Both the position numbers and the translations under genes were made by a program. 64,000 nt of DNA, from positions 19,210,521 through 19,274,520 of the forward strand of contig NC_067124.1 of assembly GCF_021347895.1 (NCBI RefSeq). The letters are read 5' to 3'. Origin of the DNA: Acanthochromis polyacanthus (lineage: Eukaryota > Chordata > Actinopteri > Pomacentridae). A model generated the notes under the pieces. It did not search any database. It was given only the letters and a program-made list of their open reading frames with translations, and was not told where the DNA came from. Positions 56,243 through 64,000 of the stretch are shown here, piece by piece; the stretch's first letter is position 1, and each line of letters opens with the position of its first letter.

Positions 56243-57164
56243 TACAGTGGGTGCAGAAAGTATTCAGACCCCTTGAAATTTTTCACTCTCTGTGTCATTG
56301 CAGCCATTTGCCAAAATCAAAAAAGTTCATTTTATTTCTCATTAATGTACACTCAGCACCCCATCTTGACAGATAAAAACAGAAATGCAGAAATGTTTGC
56401 AAATTTATTAAACAAGAAAAACTGAAATATCACATGGTCAGAAGTATTCAGACCCTTTGCAGCGACATTCATATTTAACTCACATCCTGTACATTTCTTC
56501 TGATCCTCCTCGAGATGGTTCTGCTTCTTTGTTGGAGTCCAGCTGTGTTTAATTAAACTGACTGGACTTGGTTAGGAAAGGCACACACCTGTCTATATAA
56601 GACCTTACAGCTCACAGTGCATGTCAGAGCAAATGAGAATCATGAGGTGGAAGGAACTGCCCAAGGAGCTCAGAGACAGAACTGTGGCAAGGCACAGATC
56701 TGGCCAAGGTTACAAAAGAATTTCTGCAGCACTCAAGGTTCCTCAGACCACAGTGGCCTCCATAATCCTCAAATGGAAGAAGTTTGGGACGACCACAACT
56801 CTTCCTAGACCTGGCCGTCCAGCCAAACGGAGCAATCGAGGGAGAAGAGCCTTGGTGAGAGAGGTAAAGAAGAACCCAAAGATCACTGTGGCTGAGCTCC
56901 AGAGATGCAGTCGGGAGATAGGAAACACAGCTGGACTCCAATAAAGAAGCAGAACCATCTCGAGGAGGATCAGAAGAAATGGACAGCATGTGAGTTAAAT
57001 ATGAATGTCGCTGCAAAGGGTCTGAATACTTCTGACCATGTGATATTTCACTTTTTCTTTTTTAATAAATTTGCAAAAATTTATTCATTTCTGTTTTTTT
57101 CTGTCAAGATGGGGTGCTGAATGTACATTAATGAGAAATAAAATGAACTTTTTTGATTTTGGCA
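56243..57164 (+). mobile_element. Tc1-like element with deleted catalytic domain and broken right end
   Basis: The left TIR starts TACAGTGGGTGCAGAAAG. Long inverted repeats include TCACATGGTCAGAAGTATTCAG and CTGAATACTTCTGACCATGTGA. The frame from 56621 reads ELPKELRDRTVARHRSGQGY..KVPQTTVASIILKWKKFG..GRPAKRSNRGRRALVREV, a Tc1 transposase N-terminus, then runs directly into the right inverted repeat, so the DDE domain is absent. The right TIR stops at GATTTTGGCA (57164), about 65 bp short. Confidence 0.88.
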
Positions 57165-57632
57165 GCCTGATGCTGTGAGAGGGTGGAAGTGAACCCCGGA
57201 ACTGAGATTCCGAGGGCGGGGTGCGGGGGGCACATAAACCGGCCACGCCAGTATGGATCTTTTCCTATTGCACATTTTTCTGTCAGTTTGGGCCTCTTAG
57301 TTGCACTAACACGGATATTTCGCCCTCCCTAACAGGTATTTTTGTAAAGGGATAAATATATGAAGGTTTTCCTAAATATGCCCTGCAAACCGGTGTTGTA
57401 GAATTTTCACACTCCCCGGAAAAATCTGACGCCCCCTTCGCGTGAACGCGCGCGACTTACGTTTCACTCTGTGTCCACTTAAAGGGTTTTCTGTTGTACC
57501 TTTACTGTTTTTGCTGTTGTTTTCTACAGGTTTTCGGGTTAAATGTGATTAAGTACCGGACTGCAGACAAGTTTTCCTGTTAAATATGATTAGGTGACAT
57601 GTTTCTCCTCCTCTTCTCACCCTAAACGGCAT
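57165..57632. other. Unmatched GC-richer junction segment
   Basis: About 470 bp unlike anything else in the window (GAGGGCGGGGTGCGGGGGGC, CGCGTGAACGCGCGCGAC). It joins the broken Tc1 end to the upstream region of gene D (CATGTCTCATGTCACAT..). No gene is seen. Confidence 0.5.
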
Positions 57633-58158
57633 CATGTCTCATGTCACATACACCAAAAATGGATGACACTGTATGAAATATATTTACAGAACATTTGTCT
57701 CCTGTCCTCTTGTTTTGGGAACTTCAGAGTCAGTCCTCTTCTATCCCTTGTATGCTATTAAATCATCAACATCTGGGCAATAAAGTAAAGAAATCTAACT
57801 TTTAAATCTAGCACAAACACCTCTAGCACAAAAAGAAATCAAGTCAACAACATTTTTTATACACTCATTCAAACCTGAGCCCATTCACTCATCATTTTCC
57901 TGATGTTAGACATTAAGACATTTTCAAAATGAATGAATCCTTTGACATGCATTTATGATTGTGTTCTGCTTTGTTTTCTACTGACCTGTTAAATTTGTAC
58001 CTTCTTCTGGGTTGCTTGCACAAACTCGTTTTTGCCACAGGAGGGAGACGTCCTGCACTTCTTTACCACAGGTGATCAGGTATCAGGCTGCTCTCATGAC
58101 TTGTCATTTCTTAACACGTTTCATTGTCCTCATCTACACCCTTCAGAGAGGTTGATCA
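57633..58158 (+). promoter_or_regulatory. Upstream region of gene D, truncated copy of the divergent promoter
   Basis: It matches the plus-gene side of the A and B/C intergenic regions from ATGTCTCATGTCACAT onward, but the minus-gene signal exon and the GAGGAAGT site lie beyond the breakpoint and are missing. Gene D thus keeps only the proximal part. Confidence 0.5.
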
Positions 58159-58204
58159 ATGGCTCAGTTACCACTACTTTTCATCGTCTTTGTGGCTTTT
58201 ACAG
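58159..58204 (+). CDS. Gene D signal-peptide exon
   Basis: [16 protein letters not shown]; donor ACAG|GTAAGA; 46 nt, phase 1. Confidence 0.87.
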
Positions 58205-61200
58205 GTAAGAGTTTCACATTTAAGAGTGTTCAGTAGAACTTCTAGTGCAGTGCTGTGCATATAATTATTGGTTTTTTGTCAGACTTTATTTTAATTAGGA
58301 AGAGCAGGAAAGCTGAAGAGTTTGAAAAGCATGAAGAGCACATTCTGTATGTTTTATTAGCAATAATTAGATTTAAATGTTGGAACTACTAAAAACTGCA
58401 ACACAAGACAGCAGTTCTTTAGACAGTGAGTGAACCGAGGTTAGACGCCCCGTGAAGAACAATGTAACTTTTTTAAAAAGTATTTAGAATATCAATATAA
58501 TATGTACACAAGAGGTATCCATGTAGACATTTATCGAGGGCAATGAAATCAGATATCTACTTAGAAACAACTACTGGAAAAAAAAACATAAAATCAGAAG
58601 GAAGAAATGCCTCGATGGTCATTTTAATTGCTATAAATTTAATTATTCTTTAATGTCATTGTCAAATGTTAACCTTGTTCTTACTTCAACTGCACTGAGA
58701 GCCTACATAACAAATACAGACATGTATTCCCTTTCAACTTTATTTTTGTCAGTTAGTTTCTAATTGATGAGTGAAAATCAAATCTCAGCTGGAGATTGCA
58801 GATGAAATTGTTCAGAATAATTTAAATATTACAGTTGAAACCCGACAAAAATTATCTAAAATGCAATTTGACCTGATGACAATAAGATTAAAGCTAACAT
58901 CCTGAAGACAGTCATATGAACAGGATAGCTAAGATAAAACATGTGGCTCCAGTAAAAAAGAGACAGAACTTTAACATCAAAACTCATAGAAGACAAAAGT
59001 CAGTGAAATCAGGAAACGAACCAAAATGACAAATTTTGTCAGTTTGATCAAAAGAAAACAGGCTTCAAGAGGACATAAAGGCATTTTAAAAATGTCAGGC
59101 CTTTGATTCTGATTTGAAATTGAAAATATTGAGACAGAATTTAATGTGGAACATGAAAATGTTTCAGAGCCTGGATACAAAAACTGAAAATACCTTCTTC
59201 AGGTGCATGGTGGTAAAAAGTAATGCTAATCTTTCTAAAATGTACAGTTGATCTTTGTTTTATTTGTAGGGGATTTTTTTATTTGTCTCTTTCAGGTCTC
59301 ACTGAGGGTGCTGGTGTGTTGCCAGATGGTCCTCTGAATGCAGCTGTTGACGGGACGTTCCTGTTCTCTACATCACTGACTCCAACAGAAACACCATTTG
59401 TGTCTGTGAGCTGGTCTTTTGGTGTAAATACTACTATAATAACCTCACATGCTGGGGGAAACACAATTCCACCAGAGTATGAAGGCAGGATAACCCTATT
59501 CCTATCTACTGGATTTCTGGAGCTCAGGAACCTGACTGATGCTGACAGTGGAGAGTACAACGTTAACATTATACCATTTACTGGAGAGGCTTCATCAGGA
59601 CGCACCACATTGAACATATATGGTGAGCAAGTGTTGAGATCCACCAACAAATAATTCCTTTTATGTCTTCAAAATTTTTAAAAAACCCGTCCATTTATAA
59701 AAATCTAAAATAGTAACATAATGTTATCTAATTTAAACACATATTATAATGAAATTTATTGGGGATTTTATCTATTTTTCTTTGTAAAATTGTATTGTGT
59801 CAATTATGGGTGCAGTTATCCAGCCTGAGAAATGAAACACTTTACAAATTCTTTTTCATGACTGAAGTATAAATAATTTCTGACTGTTGATAACTTATTT
59901 CTCCTAATTTCACTTCTGTATAAGCTACAGTTCTATTAACAATATGTAAATATACATGTAATAAATATATATGTAATAAAGTAATTGTATTGTATTGTAA
60001 TAGATTTGTCATTTAATTTATGTTATTGTCTAAACCTGTAATAATGCAATTCAAAGCAACAGTCTTGGAACAAATCCTACCCTTACAGATTTATTCCAAC
60101 TTTTCTGATAGTAAGGAGTTTGAAAACTCTTCAAACACCTTTTGAATAGAATTGAACAGCGTTTGTTTTCAAGTGAGACCTGGCCACCACCATAGAGAAG
60201 ACACTGAGAATCCATATAGTTCCAGTGTGACTGAAGTATAAACAATTTCACTTGACTGCCAATGTGATTGTAACATATATGTATTTCTCCTAATATGACT
60301 TCTGTCTGAGCTATAGTTCTATCAACAAAATATAAAAATATATGGAACAGATCTGTCATTTAATTACTGCTAATAGATAGATAGACAGAGAGAGAGAGAA
60401 GCTTTATTGTCATAATGCAAAATACTGACACATAATGACACATAGCACAGTGCAACTAGTAGCTAGTAGTGGTGCATGCAGACTGCAGACATGTTTAAAA
60501 CAGTGAACATGATACATGATGGTTGGACAGTAATTTAAATTTAAATATTGTTGACCACTGTTGTACAATAGCTGTTTTCAGGATTTTAAGTGCTGTTATT
60601 TTATTTGGTCTATGCATCATTAAACAATAAGTAGGATCATACAAACATTTAGCTTGTTTCAGTGGAATTCCTTTCTTGTCATTGTAATGTTTTTCTGCCT
60701 GTTTGTTAGATGATGGAAAATGTAAAACCATGTTTTTTTCATCCACAGACCCAGTCTCCAGTATAGCAGTACTTCCCAAAAGTGCAGACGTGGTTGAATT
60801 CACTTCTGTTAATCTGTCCTGCTCCTCCTTTGGATCCTCCATTTCTTTCCTCTGGCTGAACGACACCTCTGAGGTTACAGCCAGTGACAGAGTTCATCTC
60901 ACTGATGGAGGCTCCACTTTGACAATAGTCAACGTGACTCGCTATGACCAGCAACCATTCAGGTGTCGTGTGTTCAATCCTGTCAGTAATGGCACCAGTG
61001 ATCCTGTAAACATCATGGTCAGCTGTGAGTTTTTAATCTCTCTGTTCAGTATCTGACATCTGCATGCAAACGACAGAGGTAGTTTAGATTATTCACAGAG
61101 GTTAGAGAAAACTTTAAAAACATGTTTTTCTACCTATTGGGATTCAGTACAACACCATCAGAAACTACATCATCCAAATGAGATGCTGCTCAGCCTTTGC

Positions 61201-64000
61201 TTTTTTTAAATGATACTACATTGTAGTTTTTGTAGACTTGTTGCACAGTAATGTAGTCGTGTACACGGAACAGTTTCATCATGAGACTTCACAGTGAGTC
61301 AAGCTGTATGTCAAATGCAATTTTGTTTTTCAAGTCAATAACTTTGCTTCTTCTTGCATTTCCTCCATGTTCAGTTGGTCCAGAAAATACAAACTTACTG
61401 CTATCACCACCAGAAGAATACTTTGCAGAAGGGTCAAACGTCAGATTGATCTGCTCAACTGAGTCTGGACCTCCTGCCCAGTTTCTGTGGTTTCTAAATG
61501 GAGAAAGTCTGCTTCACACAGAACCAGAGCTCATCCTGACAAACATTCAGATGAACAATGCTGGAAACTACAGCTGTCAGACTTTCAATAATAAAACCAT
61601 GAGAAATGAAACATCTGAGCCTAGAGCTATATCTGTACTGGGTAAGTGTGAACAAAGTTTTTGTCTATAAAACAATGGGGTTAAAAAGATGCGATTTATG
61701 CTTATATTTATGATATTTATTTTTAAAAAATCTCAATTATTTTTGAAATATAAAAATGATTGGAATAAATATTTGGAAAATTGACACCAAGGAGTCTCAC
61801 AAACAAACAAACAAAAACAAACTGTTTGAGGATATATAAAGTGCCCTTCTTCACTGTCCATGTAAAATGGGGCTAATCAGCACAAATTGTGAACATCACT
61901 AAAAAGTAAAATCTTCACATAGATTTAGTTTTGTCCCAGACATATATTACCACCTGAATCTCATCCTACATGCAGTGATTGGTCACAAAGTTGCCGTTCA
62001 GTCATAATATCAGGCTGCAGTTTAAAGTGAGACTCTTTTACAATATAAAATATTAAGAACAACTGCATGGCATGAGCAACAGTGAATATAAAACTACAAC
62101 ATTTAAAAATTGTACGTTGTGGATCAGGTGGCTGCAGAAATGCATGGAGGCTCCACTTTGACTGTAGTCAATGTGAGCTGTTATGACCAGGGACCATTTA
62201 TGTGTCAGGTGTTTAACCCTGTCAGTAATGGTACCAGCAGTCTCATTAACCTCTCCATCAGCTGTGAGTTTCAAACCTAAATGAGCATCATCTTTGTCTT
62301 GCATTGTGCTAGGCTTCCTGAGTTTTTTCTCATAGATCTTTTTTCTCCATGTAAACGTGAAGCATTTTTTTTAAGCTGATGAGACAACAGTTGGTTGAAA
62401 TTGAACACTCCAGTTCACTGACCTTAAGCAAAACACTGTTGTGTAGAATGAAGTTTGCTCAAGCCACACAGCACATCCACCACTCTTCCAAACACAAGTG
62501 TGGCCACAGGAGATTTCTTTGCCTCAGTCTTTAAACTAACCAAAGAGGTAGTGAAATCTGACTAGCTATGGAAATCACACAAAGGGATGAAAAATTAGAT
62601 ATTTTTGAGATGATGAAAGCTGCTGTTAAAAAAATGAATAATGACTTTTTGTTGTTGTTGTTGTATTTAAATTTTCCCAGAACAATCATCAGGTTGCTCT
62701 GCTGGCTGCATCGCTGGAATAGTAATTGCATGTTGTGTCCTCATTGCTGGAGCTGTTGGTGTAGGGTTCTACGTATATCGAAAAAAGTAAGTGGAAAATA
62801 TCATTGGAACATAACCAGGAAATATTTTCAAAATTACTGATAATTACAACATTGTGTTGAGATGTATTTTGAGTGTTCAGGTGTAAAAATGTTTGAACAC
62901 CAACAGAAGGTTGATATTCATCAAAAGAGAAACTGACAGTGTGCTACTTTTGCTAGTCTGGGAATGTAAAATATATTCTCTGTATAAATCCTAACTTTAG
63001 CTTCATCTATAAATCATTTCTGTCGGTTCTCAGTGGAACTAAAATTAGCAAATTTTTTTATGATTGTCAGATTAAAATATTTTACTGACTCTAATTTTCA
63101 TTAAGAGTTAAAAGCAATTTTGTGTTTGAGAACAAAATTTTGAAATTCTGCTTGCAGAACTGTTTAATGTAGTAAAATTAAACATCATTTTTTGTTAGTT
63201 GTTTCTTAAAATACAAAAAATCTTTGTCTCACAGAATCATTGTGATCATGTCATTTGTTTTCTATGTTTTTGTGGAGCCAGAGGTTAAATCATAAAAAGC
63301 AGCTGCACTGAATAAATACACCAGAAACTATTCAGAGAATATTTAATTTGTATAATAATAACTTATTGTCTCTCTGAACAGAAAACCTCCAAAAACATCC
63401 TCTAGAAGAAACACTTCCACAGGTAAATCTATGTGTATGTGTTTAGACATAATTATTTACTCCTTGAGCTTAATTCAGTTTATTAAACATTGTTTATGTG
63501 TCATGTTTTAAAGGAGACAAAGGCAAAGACAACACAGGATACTCAAGTGAGGTAAAGTTATCAGTGCCTTTACATGCACTAAAGTAACCAAGACACTTTA
63601 TAGTGAAATCATGGGTTCTATTAATTAACTGTTTACTTGCCATACTCATTAAATTAATGATTTTGAATAAACCAAAAAAATACAGAGAAAATACAGTGTA
63701 ACTGTTAACTATAATGTATATAGTATCTTTAACACACACTACAGCTTTTATACCTTTTCAGTTCCATGCCATTGCTAATCAAGTATTTCCTTTAATATCA
63801 AATCTATTGTGAAATGAAAGTTGCATTTTCTGGAATTTCTAAAAACTTTGACAAGATCCCTCACACATTTTCATAGAAATTATTTCATAATATTATCCTC
63901 TCTTTTCTTGTCTAGGAGGTGAACTATGCAGACGTCCGTTTTTTGAGGAACAAAAATGGTGGGGAAGTCCAGCTGGGGTTACAGAACACCTCCTCAGATT
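58159..64000 (+). CDS. Gene D: complete CEACAM-like ITIM receptor (cut by window end)
   Basis: Exons: signal 58159-58204, V 59296-59622, C1 60749-61024, C2 61375-61641, h 62138-62263 (status uncertain), TM 62681-62786, tails 63382-63422 and 63514-63551, last exon from 63916. All frames are open and all splice sites canonical. It is the simplest intact member, with one N and two C2-set domains, an uncharged TM helix and the ITIM VNYADV. It is the reference plan from which gene A expanded. Probable role: cell-surface recognition or adhesion with inhibitory signalling; ligand unknown. Confidence 0.87.
58205..59295 (+). other. Gene D intron 1
   Basis: Collinear with gene C intron 1 (TTCAGTAGAACTTCTAGTGC onward). 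No exon is supported. Confidence 0.6.
59296..59622 (+). CDS. Gene D N/V-type Ig exon
   Basis: 327 nt, cysteine-free. [20 protein letters not shown] (NTT sequon), [28 protein letters not shown]. Five-G run intact; nearest to the gene A V exon (shared SFGVNTTI). Confidence 0.9.
60749..61024 (+). CDS. Gene D C1 Ig exon
   Basis: 276 nt; CATCCACAG|ACCCAG acceptor, so the first residues are [15 protein letters not shown] (no NVS sequon). [20 protein letters not shown]. Confidence 0.88.
61375..61641 (+). CDS. Gene D C2 Ig exon
   Basis: 267 nt. [30 protein letters not shown] (the NLT sequon is lost, as in gene B), [15 protein letters not shown]. Confidence 0.88.
62138..62263 (+). other. Half-Ig segment h of gene D
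   Basis: 126 nt, open, same sequence theme as h4, h5, h6 and h8 ([10 protein letters not shown]), with its own GGTGGCTGCAG acceptor and GTGAGT donor. Its presence in the simplest gene shows that h was there before gene A expanded. Confidence 0.5.
62681..62786 (+). CDS. Gene D transmembrane exon
   Basis: 106 nt. [18 protein letters not shown].. FYVYRKK; differs from gene A at the Gly/Val after QSS. Donor AAA|GTAAGT. Confidence 0.88.
63382..63422 (+). CDS. Gene D cytoplasmic exon 1
   Basis: 41 nt: KPPKTSSRRNTSTG after joining. Basic. Confidence 0.8.
63514..63551 (+). CDS. Gene D cytoplasmic exon 2
   Basis: 38 nt: [13 protein letters not shown], one change (Lys for Arg) from gene A. Confidence 0.8.
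63916..64000 (+). CDS. Gene D last exon, start only
   Basis: [20 protein letters not shown] followed by [18 protein letters not shown] present. The stop codon lies outside the window. Confidence 0.85.

Overview
The window looks like nuclear DNA of a ray-finned (probably percomorph) fish. It has split genes with canonical GT-AG introns, immunoglobulin (Ig) exons all in phase 1, Tc1/mariner, hAT, L2/CR1-like LINE, BEL/Pao and tRNA-SINE relics, and long simple repeats. There are no bacterial-type operons, rRNA or tRNA genes, or CRISPR arrays. Species cannot be told from the sequence alone.

The locus is a cluster of CEACAM-like Ig receptor genes. Each complete copy has the exon plan: signal peptide (46 nt), cysteine-less N/V-type domain (about 327 nt), C2-set domain C1 (276 or 270 nt), C2-set domain C2 (267 nt), a 126-nt half-Ig segment 'h', transmembrane exon (106 nt) and short tail exons ending in an ITIM (VNYADV). 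The assignment rests on the cysteine-free N domain, the C1 pattern [17 protein letters not shown] (close to the CEACAM A/B domains), dense N-glycosylation sequons and the ITIM tail.

Layout: 1-9.7 kb holds a decayed minus-strand copy (Ig exon relics at 1.69-3.06 kb, signal exon relic at 9.59-9.63 kb) plus an hAT element carrying nested repeats. Gene A (+, 10.4-39.5 kb) is greatly expanded, with seven tandem C1-C2 pairs and eight h segments; its V exon carries a 1-nt frameshift. The region 39.5-47.6 kb is mostly transposon relics. Gene B (-, 47.7-52.7 kb) has signal, V, C1, C2, TM and one tail exon, but I could not find its ITIM exon. Gene C (+, 53.2-56.2 kb) has signal, V, C1 and C2, and is then cut off by a Tc1-like element. 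Gene D (+, 58.2 kb to the window end) is the complete ancestral-like copy and is truncated only by the window edge.

Genes B and C are divergent and start 475 bp apart. The same head-to-head arrangement, with the minus partner decayed, sits upstream of gene A. If translated as predicted, A and D would be inhibitory surface receptors or adhesion molecules, B a membrane form with an unknown tail, and C a soluble or defective form. The strongest novelty is the internal amplification of gene A together with the conserved half-Ig segment whose coding status is unclear.
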